Below, piece after piece: positions 45,009 through 53,428 of a DNA stretch of 64,000 nt. A program made the translations under genes and the position numbers. Each line of letters opens with the position of its first letter. Within the stretch, counting starts at the first letter, position 1. Below the pieces are notes generated by a model. The model was given only the letters and a program-made list of their open reading frames with translations, did no database searches and was not told where the DNA came from. The stretch comes from Cryobacterium suzukii (GTDB taxonomy: Bacteria > Actinomycetota > Actinomycetes > Actinomycetales > Microbacteriaceae): positions 62,001 to 126,000 of the forward strand of contig NZ_SOHJ01000007.1 in assembly GCF_004403185.1 (NCBI RefSeq). The letters run 5' to 3'.

Positions 45009-46880
45009 CTACCGAACGAGCAGCATCTGCCGAAAGTACGCGGCCAAATCCGCGGTCGCCGTCAGCGGCAGCACGTTCGCGACGTACTGGTCGGGACGCA
45101 CGATCACCACGACGCCGGCGCGACTGATGCCGCGGTGCTCAAAGATGTCATGATCCGGGTCGGTGGCGTAGACCTTCTCGTAGTCGATCAGCCCGAACGG
45201 GCCCGTTTTCGGCAAAAATGCCTCGTCAACCTGGCCGAAGTCAACCTCGGTGTGCGGCTGTTGGTAGACCACCTTCACGTCGAAGACGCTATCGATGTCG
45301 CTGTCGGCCGGGGTGTGCGCGCGCAGCGGCGAATCGAGGGCGGTGCGCATCCACTCGGCCCAGGTAGCCAGTGCTTCAGCGGATGCGTCAGCGAATGCAT
45401 ACACGCGCCAGCGGCCGTCGGCGCGGTGGTGGTGGCCCAGCTGCACCGGGTTGGCGTCGCCCACGCGCACCACCGGGGCGGACTTAAACCGTTTGCCGAT
45501 CGGGAATCCGGTGGCGAGGGATTGGTGGGTCGCCTCGCCGATGAGCATCGACGGCGGGTATTGGGTCATGAAGCCCGCCGGAAACTCGGCTGTCTGAGTG
45601 TAGAAATCCTCGAGCGGAACCTTGAGGTCTTCCGGCTTCGCCGCCATCAGGCTCGACCACTCCTTGTCGAAGTCGATCAGGTTCTTCGCGATGACCTGAC
45701 GCTCGGCGGAATAGGTGCTGAGCAGGCTTTCCGGGCTGCGGCCGTCGAGCACGTAGGCGAGCTTCCAGCCCAGGTTGAAGCCGTCTTGCATTGAGACGTT
45801 CATGCCCTGGCCCGCTTTGGCGCTGTGGGTGTGACAGGCGTCGCCGGTGATGAAGACCCGTGGCGAGCGGATGCCGATTTCTTCGGGAAGAAGGTCGTCG
45901 AACCGGTCGGTGAGGCGGTGGGCGACCTCGTACACGCTGTGCCAGGCGACGTTCTTCACGTCGAGTGTGTAGGGGTGCAGAATGGCATTCGCCTTCACGA
46001 TGATCTCGTCGATCGTCGTCGTGCGCACGGCGCCATTGTCGTCGGCGGCCACCTCGCCGAGGTCGACGTACATGCGAAACAGGTAGCCGCCCTCGCGCGG
46101 AATGTGCAGGATGCTTCCGCCGGATCCGGACTGGATTGCGCACTTGGTGCGGATGTCGGGAAAGTCGGTGACGGCGAGCACATCCATGACACCCCAGGCG
46201 TGGAAGGCCTGGTCACCGGCGAGCGTGCACCCGATGGAATCGCGCACGTCGCTTCGGGCGCCGTCGGCGCCGACCACGTACTTGGCGTGCACGGTGCGCT
46301 CCTGGCCGGTCAGCTCTCCGCTGGTGTGCCGGAGCGTCACGGTAACGGGGTAGTTGCCCTCTTTGGTGTTGGTCAGGTTGAGCATTTCATAACCGAAATC
46401 CGGGGTCATGCGGGTGGGCGAATTGGCCATCACCTCGGCGAAGTAGTCCAACACGCGCGCCTGGTTGACGATGAGGTGTGGAAACTCGCTGATGCCGGTG
46501 GGGTCATCGATGGCGCGGGCCGTGCGGATGATGTTGGCCGGGTTGGTGGGGTCGGGCTTCCAGAACGCCATCTCGGTGATGCGGTAAGCCTCGGCGATGA
46601 TGCGTTCGGCGAAGCCGAATGCCTGAAAGGTCTCGACGCTGCGGGCCTGGATTCCGTCGGCCTGGCCAATCGCGAGACGTTCGCCGCGGCGCTCGACGAT
46701 GCGGGTCGTGATGCCCGGAAACTGGGAGAGCTGGGCGGCGGTGATCATGCCGGCCGGGCCCGTTCCCACTATGAGAACGTCGACCTTGTCAGGGAGCTCA
46801 ACGGGGCGATCGATGCCGACCCCGGCGGCGTCCTGGGTGCGGGGATCGGTGGACACGTATCCGTGGTGGTGAAATTGCAC
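45009..46880 (-). CDS. FAD-dependent aromatic monooxygenase, phenol hydroxylase-like
   Basis: 623 residues from GTG 46880 (VQFHHHGYVSTDP) with GAGGAAG upstream. It has the FAD motif VLIVGTGPAGMITAAQL, an Arg-containing ERRGERLAIG, the GD motif GDACHTHSAKAGQGMNVSMQDGFN and a C-terminal thioredoxin-like dimer domain. Length and architecture match phenol 2-monooxygenase/3-hydroxybenzoate 4-monooxygenase relatives. It hydroxylates a phenolic with NADPH and O2. No ring-cleavage gene is adjacent. A 29-bp palindrome lies 78 bp upstream, indicating tight control. Confidence 0.9.
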   Translation of the reverse strand: MQFHHHGYVSTDPRTQDAAGVGIDRPVELPDKVDVLIVGTGPAGMITAAQLSQFPGITTRIVERRGERLAIGQADGIQARSVETFQAFGFAERIIAEAYRITEMAFWKPDPTNPANIIRTARAIDDPTGISEFPHLIVNQARVLDYFAEVMANSPTRMTPDFGYEMLNLTNTKEGNYPVTVTLRHTSGELTGQERTVHAKYVVGADGARSDVRDSIGCTLAGDQAFHAWGVMDVLAVTDFPDIRTKCAIQSGSGGSILHIPREGGYLFRMYVDLGEVAADDNGAVRTTTIDEIIVKANAILHPYTLDVKNVAWHSVYEVAHRLTDRFDDLLPEEIGIRSPRVFITGDACHTHSAKAGQGMNVSMQDGFNLGWKLAYVLDGRSPESLLSTYSAERQVIAKNLIDFDKEWSSLMAAKPEDLKVPLEDFYTQTAEFPAGFMTQYPPSMLIGEATHQSLATGFPIGKRFKSAPVVRVGDANPVQLGHHHRADGRWRVYAFADASAEALATWAEWMRTALDSPLRAHTPADSDIDSVFDVKVVYQQPHTEVDFGQVDEAFLPKTGPFGLIDYEKVYATDPDHDIFEHRGISRAGVVVIVRPDQYVANVLPLTATADLAAYFRQMLLVR

Positions 46881-46958
46881 GGCTTCCTCACTTCTGTGTG
46901 TGGTTTCTCGGTGTGATCTCTCGGCGCGGCGACTCGAATGCCAGCCCAACAACGTGTT

Positions 46959-46987
46959 CGATAATAGAACTAGTCGTTCTATTATCG
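46959..46987 (-). promoter_or_regulatory. Perfect 12+12-bp palindrome upstream of the monooxygenase
   Basis: CGATAATAGAAC (46959-46970), TAGTC, then GTTCTATTATCG (46976-46987) form an exact inverted repeat. Copies of CGTGTTC flank it in direct orientation at 46953-46959 and 46986-46992. Size and symmetry fit a TetR- or MarR-type operator. No regulator gene is within the flanking 5 kb. The AT-rich core may overlap the monooxygenase promoter. Confidence 0.7.
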
Positions 46988-47126
46988 TGTTCTAAATCAT
47001 ATACGACCGTGTGAGATGCGCAACCCGCGCACGGCTAGGCATCCGCTCGAGGCGGTCGGCTTGGTTCGTCGCTGAAGTTGGTTCAAGCTCTTTCCGAGTG
47101 GTGACGGCGCGGGTAACGTACTGAAA

Positions 47127-48107
47127 ATGACTATCGAACCGAGACTTCTCGACTGGATGCTCGACTCCGACCCGGCTCTGCGTTGGCGCGTCGAGCGTGA
47201 CCTCGTCGGCGCACCGGCGGAGGTGTGGCGGGCAACCCGGACCCGGGTGAACACTGAGGGGTTCGGGGCGCAACTTCTGGCCCTGCAGGATAGTGATGGT
47301 CAGTGGGCGGGCGGCGCGTATTTTCCGGGAGACTTTGATTTTGATGGCCCCGATGCAGCCGCCGATGCGGGGCAGCCGTACACAGCGACGACCTGGGCGC
47401 TCGTCGATCTGCGCGAGCTGGGCGTCGATGCAGCAATGCTCGCTGGAACAGCCGAGCTGCTCGCCGCCAATAGTCGGTGGGAGTACAAAGAACTGCCGTA
47501 CTGGGACGGCGAAGTCGACTGTTGCATTAACGCCTTCACGCTGGCCAACGGCGCGTGGCTCGGCGTGGACGTCTCGGACAACGCCCAATGGTTTGTCGAT
47601 CACCGTCAACCCGACGGAGGCTGGAACTGCGAATGGGTGGAGGGCTCGACCCGATCCTCGTATCACTCGACGCTAAATTCCTTGAAGGGGTTGCTGTATT
47701 ACGAAATGGCGATCGGCGGCACCGAGGAGCTGCGTGCCGCCCGCCACGCGGGAGAGGAGTATTTGCTGCAGCGTGGACTGCTACACCGGCTGTCCACCGG
47801 TGAGCAGGTTGCCCCGTGGGCGACGCGGTTTGCCTACCCGTTTCGCTGGTTCTACAGCGTGCTCAGCGCCGCGGATCACTTTCGAGCTGCGGCCCTGCAT
47901 GACGGCACCGTGCCTGACCCCCGACTCGCCGAGGCGATGGACCTGATCCGTGCCGCCAGGCAACCGGACGGCACCTGGCTGCAGGAGCGCCGTCACCCCG
48001 GGCGGGTGTGGTTCGAAGTGGATGTGCCGGCCGACGAACCTTCGAAGTGGCTCACGTTCTACGGCACCCGTGTGCTGGACTGGTGGGACGGCGCCACCGG
48101 CTCGTAA
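47127..48107 (+). CDS. Squalene-cyclase-like alpha/alpha-toroid protein
   Basis: 326 residues. Three QW-type motifs are seen: QDSDGQWAGG, RQPDGGWNCEW and RQPDGTWLQERRHPGRVWFEV, in a helical toroid. The length is about half that of squalene-hopene cyclase and no DxDD or DxxDD catalytic motif is visible. It is therefore probably not a cyclase; related single-toroid proteins are common in actinobacteria without known function. It diverges from the monooxygenase with the palindrome between. Confidence 0.8.
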   Translation: MTIEPRLLDWMLDSDPALRWRVERDLVGAPAEVWRATRTRVNTEGFGAQLLALQDSDGQWAGGAYFPGDFDFDGPDAAADAGQPYTATTWALVDLRELGVDAAMLAGTAELLAANSRWEYKELPYWDGEVDCCINAFTLANGAWLGVDVSDNAQWFVDHRQPDGGWNCEWVEGSTRSSYHSTLNSLKGLLYYEMAIGGTEELRAARHAGEEYLLQRGLLHRLSTGEQVAPWATRFAYPFRWFYSVLSAADHFRAAALHDGTVPDPRLAEAMDLIRAARQPDGTWLQERRHPGRVWFEVDVPADEPSKWLTFYGTRVLDWWDGATGS

Positions 48108-48189
48108 GTGCCCCTTGACACAGTGCGTCTTCTCGCAACGATGGAAGGGAGCTCGCAGGGCGCGGGCGCCTGATTCTGGGTGCTGCCAG

Positions 48190-49077
48190 CTAGAACTGCC
48201 AGGGGAAAGGCGACCAGTCGGGTTCGCGGTGTTCCAGGAATGCGTCTTTTCCTTCGACGGCCTCGTCGGTGCCGTAGGCCAGGCGGGTGGCCTCACCAGC
48301 GAAGATCTGCTGGCCAACCATTCCGTCGTCGACGGCATTGAACGAGAATTTCAGCATGCGGATCGCGGTCGGCGATTTTGTCAGGATGGTGTTTGCCCAG
48401 TCCAGAGCGGTCGTCTCCAACTCTGCATGGGGCACCACAGCGTTCACGGCGCCCATCTCGTAGGCACGCTGGGAGTCGTACGGACGCGCAAGAAAGAAGA
48501 CCTCTCTCGCGAACTTCTGCCCGACGTGCTGGGCAAAGTATGCGCTGCCGTAGCCGCCGTCGAACGAGCCGACGTCAGCATCCGTTTGCTTGAACATGCC
48601 GTGTTCTTTGCTGGCGATCGACAGGTCGCAGACCACGTGCAGGGAGTGTCCGCCGCCGGCCGCCCAGCCGGGGATGACGGCGATGACGACCTTCGGCATG
48701 AACCGAATGAGGCGCTGCACCTCGAGAATGTGCAGGCGCCCTGTGCTCGCGACCCCGTCGCGGTACTGGTAGCCGTCGCGGCCGCGGATACGCTGGTCAC
48801 CACCGGAGCAGAATGCCCAGCCTCCGTCCTTGGGGCTCGGCCCGTTACCAGTGAGCAGCACCACGCCGATTCGTGTGTTCTGCCTGGCATCGTCGAGCAC
48901 CCGGTAGAGCTCATCGACAGACTGCGGGCGGAACGCATTGCGCACCTCTGGCCGGTTGAATGCCACGCGGGCGACCCGCCCGGCATTGTCGTGGTGGTAG
49001 GTGATGTCTTGCAGCGCGGAGAAGCCGTCGACGGGCTTCCACAGTGAAGGATCAAAAATTTCGGAAACCTGAGTCAT
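48190..49077 (-). CDS. menB: 1,4-dihydroxy-2-naphthoyl-CoA synthase
   Basis: 295 residues. MenB signatures are present: HHDNAGRVARVAFNRPEVRNAF, the specific GGDQRIRGRDGYQYRDG loop, AGGGHSLHVVCDLSIAS and VGSFDGGYGSAYFAQHVGQ. It closes the naphthoate ring in menaquinone synthesis from o-succinylbenzoyl-CoA. Other men genes are not in the window. Start ATG 49077. Confidence 0.95.
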   Translation of the reverse strand: MTQVSEIFDPSLWKPVDGFSALQDITYHHDNAGRVARVAFNRPEVRNAFRPQSVDELYRVLDDARQNTRIGVVLLTGNGPSPKDGGWAFCSGGDQRIRGRDGYQYRDGVASTGRLHILEVQRLIRFMPKVVIAVIPGWAAGGGHSLHVVCDLSIASKEHGMFKQTDADVGSFDGGYGSAYFAQHVGQKFAREVFFLARPYDSQRAYEMGAVNAVVPHAELETTALDWANTILTKSPTAIRMLKFSFNAVDDGMVGQQIFAGEATRLAYGTDEAVEGKDAFLEHREPDWSPFPWQF

Positions 49078-49247
49078 GGTTTCAGCTTAGGTGTGCTCGA
49101 ATGCCTGGACAGCGGGCATGCTGACAACTCTTCCGGCCTAACTAAACGGATTGCACAGGCAATAAGTGAAGTAGGTGCTGACTGCGGCGGCCCTAACTCC
49201 CGAGGCCAACCGGTCGCGACGGGCTGTTCGAGGGTACGCTGTGCGGC

Positions 49248-50228
49248 ATGAAAGCTGCCGTGTACCGCCACTACGGACCACCGAGCGTCGTGCACGTCGA
49301 GAATACGCCGCAGCCGATACCCCAGCCGGATGAACTCCTTGTGCGGGTATTCGCCAGCACGGTCAACCGCACCGACTGCGGCTTTCTGAGCGGCAAGCCA
49401 CTCGTGGTGCGGCTATTTAGCGGAATGCGGGCACCTCGGGCGACCGTTCTCGGCTGCGAGTTCGCCGGCGAGGTCGCCGGTGTCGGCGCCGACGTCAGTA
49501 CGTTTACGGTCGGCCAACGGGTGTTCGGCTACAGCGGGGTGAAATTTGGTGGTCACGCTGGCTATCTGACCGTCGCCGAGATGGGACTGGTCGCCGAGAT
49601 TCCGGTAGGCGTTTCTTACGTAGAGGCGTCACCGATTTTGGAGGGCGCCCACTACGCGATCACCATGCTTCGCGCGGCACGGGTCACCGCCGGACAGAAT
49701 GTGTTGGTCAACGGCGGCACGGGTGGGATCGGATCAGCTGCAGTGCAACTGCTCGTGAACCTCGGCGCTCGCGTCACAGCGGTCTGCGCCACCGCGCACC
49801 TCTCCATGGTGCAATCGCTCGGGGCCGAGCGGGTGGTGGACTACACGCGCGAGGACTTCACCGCGCTCGAAGACCAGTTTGATGTGGTGCTCGACGCGGT
49901 CGGTAAGAGTTCTTTCGGACGCTGTCGTCGGCTGCTGGTTCCCGACGGAATCTACATCTCGTCCGAGCTCGGAACCCTATGGCAAAATCTGATCCTGGCG
50001 TTAACCACGCCGGTATTGAGGAGGAGGCGCGTATTGTTTCCGATTCCCAAGGACACCCGCAAGGATGCATTGTTCCTGCAGGGTCTGGTCGCATCGGGCG
50101 AGTTTCGGCCGGTAATCGACCGGACCTATCCGCTTGAGGAGATTCGCGAGGCCTACGCGTATGTCGCGACGGGGCAGAAGATCGGCAACGTCGTTATTCG
50201 CGTGCGCGACGAGGCAGTTATGGAGTAG
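49248..50228 (+). CDS. Medium-chain NAD(P)-dependent reductase, zinc-free
   Basis: 326 residues (MKAAVYRHYGPPSVVHVENTP). It has the quinone-oxidoreductase-like pattern with LGCEFAGEVAGVG, VLVNGGTGGIGSAAVQL nucleotide-binding loop and RRPVIDRTYPLEEIREAYAYV-type ending. Zinc-ligand Cys are lacking except a lone C in NRTDCG. It probably reduces quinones or enones. Its 3' end overlaps the convergent CGNR gene by 11 bp. Confidence 0.9.
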   Translation: MKAAVYRHYGPPSVVHVENTPQPIPQPDELLVRVFASTVNRTDCGFLSGKPLVVRLFSGMRAPRATVLGCEFAGEVAGVGADVSTFTVGQRVFGYSGVKFGGHAGYLTVAEMGLVAEIPVGVSYVEASPILEGAHYAITMLRAARVTAGQNVLVNGGTGGIGSAAVQLLVNLGARVTAVCATAHLSMVQSLGAERVVDYTREDFTALEDQFDVVLDAVGKSSFGRCRRLLVPDGIYISSELGTLWQNLILALTTPVLRRRRVLFPIPKDTRKDALFLQGLVASGEFRPVIDRTYPLEEIREAYAYVATGQKIGNVVIRVRDEAVME

Positions 50229-50778
50229 AGCCGGTGGACTGGCGCTCACGGAAGGCGATCATGTTCATGCGGTTGCCGCAGCGCACACTGCAGAAGCGCT
50301 TGGACCCGTTGCGGGAGAGGTCGAGAACCAGCCCGGTGCAGGCATCCGCCTCGCAGATTCGCAGGCGACCCATCGCGTCGCCGCGAATGACGTCGATCAG
50401 CGCCAGCGCTGCCTCGACGCGCATGCGTTCTCCGAGCGGAGCCTCGGGCACGGTCGCGTGCAGGTGCCAGTCCGAGACGTCATGGCGGGCGAGTTGGGGG
50501 AGCGCCCTGGCCTCGCGCAGCATACGGTTGATCTCCGTGACGGCGTCGTCGCGGTCGAGAGTCCACACCCGGCGGAGCAGGGCGCGGGTCTGTCGCACGT
50601 CGAGCAGTTCGGCATTATCCCCGTCAATGCGACCGGTGAACGGAATGGGGGCGAGCATGGCGGCGAGGTCGGCGAGCGTTTCGAGTTCGTCGCGGCCGCT
50701 TCGGGAGGCCCCGGGGTCAGTGGAGCCGAGCATCACCACAAATTCGAGCGCTTCCTCGGTGTCAGGGGCAAAATGCAA
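50218..50778 (-). CDS. CGNR zinc-finger/ABATE domain protein
   Basis: 186 residues from TTG 50778, chosen for AAGGAG five bases upstream; longer in-frame versions run into the divergent EamA gene. The N-terminal ABATE domain (LHFAPDTEEALEFVVMLGST) is followed by the C-terminal CGNR finger, CEADACTGLVLDLSRNGSKRFCSVRCGNRMN. These are presumed transcription factors with DNA binding in the finger. It diverges from an EamA exporter, a typical regulator-target arrangement, and an inverted repeat lies between them. Confidence 0.87.
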   Translation of the reverse strand: MHFAPDTEEALEFVVMLGSTDPGASRSGRDELETLADLAAMLAPIPFTGRIDGDNAELLDVRQTRALLRRVWTLDRDDAVTEINRMLREARALPQLARHDVSDWHLHATVPEAPLGERMRVEAALALIDVIRGDAMGRLRICEADACTGLVLDLSRNGSKRFCSVRCGNRMNMIAFRERQSTGSTP

Positions 50779-50804
50779 GTTGACTCCTTCACTCTTCAGT
50801 TCTA

Positions 50805-50839
50805 CTGTCAGTGGTATAGGCCAGTTTAGACTCTGACAG
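50805..50839. promoter_or_regulatory. Inverted repeat between CGNR regulator and EamA transporter
   Basis: CTGTCAG (50805-50811) and CTGACAG (50833-50839) form an inverted repeat with 21 bp between, in the 85-bp divergent region. It could be the CGNR protein's operator or overlap promoters for both genes. The arms are short, so support is moderate. Confidence 0.4.
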
Positions 50840-50863
50840 GCCGACGTCGTCTGAAGGAGCAGC

Positions 50864-51874
50864 ATGAGGATCTCGTCCCTACCGGGAGGCGTGATTGTTG
50901 CCGCCATTGCTGCCATCTCGTTCGGAACCTCCGGCGCGCTGGTTAAGCCGATGCTCGAGGCTGGCTGGTCACCGTCGGCCGCCGTAACCGCCCGCGCGTT
51001 GACCGCCGGGCTCGTATTGCTGCCGCTCGCGCTGTATTCGTTGCGCGGGCGTTGGGCCGCCCTGTGGCTGGGCCGCTGGCGGGTGCTCGGAATGGGCATC
51101 GTCGGTGTCGCGTCTACGCAACTGGCCTATTTTGCCGCGCTGCAGACTATTCCAGTCTCGACCGCGCTGCTGATTGAGTTTCTCGCTCCGCTGCTCCTGG
51201 TCGGCTTCGTCTGGGTGACGACTAAACGGATGCCGCGCCGCACGGTGCTGCTCGGCTCGGCTCTCGCCGTCGGCGGGCTGGTGCTCGTGATCGGGCCCGG
51301 CGCCATTCGGGCCGTGGACCCGATGGGGGTGCTGTTCGCCTTCGGCGCAGCCATCGCCTGCGCGGTGTTCTTCGTCGTGGCCGCGCGCCCTGCCCAGGGC
51401 TTGCCTCCGATCGCGCTGGCGGCCTTCGGGCTGCTGGTCGGGGGAGGTGTGCTGGGCTTGCTCGGCCTGACCGGATTGCTCCCCTTCACCGCATCGCTTC
51501 GTGACTTGTCCCTGCTCGGCACGGTTGTGGACTGGTGGGTGCCGCTGCTCGCGCTCTCCGTCATCAGCACCGCGATCGCGTACGTTGCGGGCATTACGGC
51601 GGCGGGAATTCTCGGGTCGAGGCTCGCATCCTTCGTGGGCCTGCTGGAGGTCATCTTCGCGTCGCTCTTCGCCTGGCTGCTGCTGGGCGAAGTGCTGACG
51701 CCGCTGCAGCTGCTCGGTGGGCTGCTTATCCTGGGTGGCATCGCCGCTGTGGGGGAGGAACGCGTCGAGCTGGCCGCCGAGACGCTGCCGCCGGACGAGC
51801 CGGAATTGCCGCACACCCACAGTGACGGCGAGGTCGCCGCCACCGATGAGGCGACGGCTGTGGCATCCGCTTAG
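50864..51874 (+). CDS. EamA/DMT-family exporter
   Basis: 336 residues with about ten hydrophobic helices in two EamA repeats (IAAISFGTSGALVKPMLEAGWSP at the start; GILGSRLASFVGLLEVIFASLFAWLLLGE in the second). Members export amino acids, purines or metabolites (RhtA-like). An acidic tail of about 35 residues ends in PELPHTHSDGEVAATDEATAV. Its stop overlaps that of the convergent PH-domain gene. It is likely controlled by the divergent CGNR protein. Confidence 0.9.
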   Translation: MRISSLPGGVIVAAIAAISFGTSGALVKPMLEAGWSPSAAVTARALTAGLVLLPLALYSLRGRWAALWLGRWRVLGMGIVGVASTQLAYFAALQTIPVSTALLIEFLAPLLLVGFVWVTTKRMPRRTVLLGSALAVGGLVLVIGPGAIRAVDPMGVLFAFGAAIACAVFFVVAARPAQGLPPIALAAFGLLVGGGVLGLLGLTGLLPFTASLRDLSLLGTVVDWWVPLLALSVISTAIAYVAGITAAGILGSRLASFVGLLEVIFASLFAWLLLGEVLTPLQLLGGLLILGGIAAVGEERVELAAETLPPDEPELPHTHSDGEVAATDEATAVASA

Positions 51875-52509
51875 GCGATCAGGACCGGGGGCGGATCGTC
51901 GATTGTCGGCGGGTTCAGAACGACCTCGAGGGTGTCAGCCCGGCTCAGCGAGCCGGGAAAGTTGTAGCGGGCGAAGCGCCCGGTGGGGTCGTTGGGCGTC
52001 TGCGGCACGGCGATCGACGAACGGCGAATGATCTCCGCAACGACGTCGGTCACCGCGGCGGGGAGTGTCTGTCCCGTGCGACCGCGTAGGCGAACGGATG
52101 CCCGCGGCCCGCCCTCCGCCCCGAACCGCAGCGTGAGCATACGCGTGTGGGCGCGCTGACGGTCGAACATATCGAGGCGGGCCCAAATGATGTCAGCCAG
52201 CGGCACGACTCGGCGCCCGGCCCGCAGTTCGTCCGTGTCGAAGTTCACCCACGCCTGCGGGTAGCGCAGCCGCTGCACGAGGTAGAGCACCAAGAACACC
52301 GGCACGACAGCTCCGAGGGAGAGCAGGAATCCCCACCAGATCGAAATATCGAAACTTCGAGCGAACGTGGATCCCAGGTTAATCGGCAGGATGCCCAGAA
52401 GAATGCCATTCAGCGGGGTAACGGCGAAGGTGCCCCACCAGCCCGCCCGGTCGAGTCGCAGCCAGCCGGAGGGAAGCATCGCTGGGCTCGGCGCGCTGGT
52501 TTCGCTCAT
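51871..52509 (-). CDS. PH-like membrane protein
   Basis: 212 residues. Two hydrophobic segments near the N-terminus (FAVTPLNGILLGILPINLG; WWGFLLSLGAVVPVFLVLYLV) precede a bacterial PH-like beta domain with LRAGRRVVPLADIIWARLDMF and LTLRFGAEGGPRASVRLRGR. The C-terminal 50 residues are Pro-rich. Function is unknown; similar actinobacterial proteins are called PH domain-containing. Confidence 0.75.
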   Translation of the reverse strand: MSETSAPSPAMLPSGWLRLDRAGWWGTFAVTPLNGILLGILPINLGSTFARSFDISIWWGFLLSLGAVVPVFLVLYLVQRLRYPQAWVNFDTDELRAGRRVVPLADIIWARLDMFDRQRAHTRMLTLRFGAEGGPRASVRLRGRTGQTLPAAVTDVVAEIIRRSSIAVPQTPNDPTGRFARYNFPGSLSRADTLEVVLNPPTIDDPPPVLIA

Positions 52510-52699
52510 CGTCGTAACATATCAGTCGCCCTGCTTTGCCTCACGGTGTGGCTGGTGTCAGACGAGGTCGGCCCCACCCGACCCAACCCGGCGAGCCGCC
52601 AGCTTGGCTGCAGCGCCCCGAAAGTTCATGGCGAATCGTTACGCTGCGAGATAGAAATCTGCGCGAAATTTTGGGTCTGGGCGATCTAGGCTGGCAGCC

Positions 52700-53329
52700 A
52701 TGACCGGCAAGAAGGACCCCAGCGACGCGCAACCCAGCGACGCCCGACTCAACGTGGCCCGATACCAACTCAAGCGGATGCTGCCGCCCGATCAGGCAGA
52801 CTCCGCTGCGACAGAAGTGAACGACCCCGAGCAAAACACCGCCGGGCAATCCATGATGGAAGCCCGAGCCCAGTATGTGGAAATGGCCATTCAGCAGGCC
52901 ATTCGTCGTGGCGACTTCGACAACCTGCCCGGCGCCGGCAAGCCGCTGGCGAACCTCGACCGTGCGTATGACCCGGACTGGTGGATTCGCCAGAAGATCG
53001 AAAGCGAGAAGATCACCGGGCTCGGGCCGCCGGCCCTCACCCTGCGCACCGAGAACGCCGAGCTCGACGCCCGGCTGGACAGCGTGCAGTCTGAGGTTGC
53101 AGTGACCGAGATTCTCAGAGATTTCAACAGCCGAGTGGTCGCGGCACGCCGACAGTTGCAGGGCGGGCCGCCCGTGGTCACCCCCACCCGCGATGTGGCG
53201 GAACAGCTCGCACTCTGGCGGGAGCGCCGCGCCGCGCGCAGCGAGGCCGCCAGGCAACAACGCGAGAGTGAGGCCGCGGCGCTCGCCGCCATGACCTGGC
53301 GGGAACGCCGCCGCGCCCGCTCCCAGTGA
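52700..53329 (+). CDS. DUF1992 (DnaJC28-like) protein
   Basis: 209 residues. The DUF1992 core is EARAQYVEMAIQQAIRRGDFDNLPGAGKPLANL, followed by YDPDWWIRQKIESEKI. The C-terminal half is a charged coiled coil rich in Arg/Ala/Glu, ending WRERRRARSQ. The family is related to the C-terminal part of DnaJC28 and lacks a J-domain. Function unknown. Confidence 0.87.
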   Translation: MTGKKDPSDAQPSDARLNVARYQLKRMLPPDQADSAATEVNDPEQNTAGQSMMEARAQYVEMAIQQAIRRGDFDNLPGAGKPLANLDRAYDPDWWIRQKIESEKITGLGPPALTLRTENAELDARLDSVQSEVAVTEILRDFNSRVVAARRQLQGGPPVVTPTRDVAEQLALWRERRAARSEAARQQRESEAAALAAMTWRERRRARSQ

Positions 53330-53428
53330 CCGCGGGAGTCGCCTCAACCGTAGGTAGTGTCTAGAGGCCACCTTCGAGCGCGCCGCTGGGTGAGGGAACA
53401 TTCCGGCGCCCCGAACGTTAGGTCTCCT

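Noticed and set aside
45825-46916. 363-codon frame antisense to the monooxygenase
   Set aside because: Mirror of strong GC-biased coding on the other strand; no motif or ribosome site.
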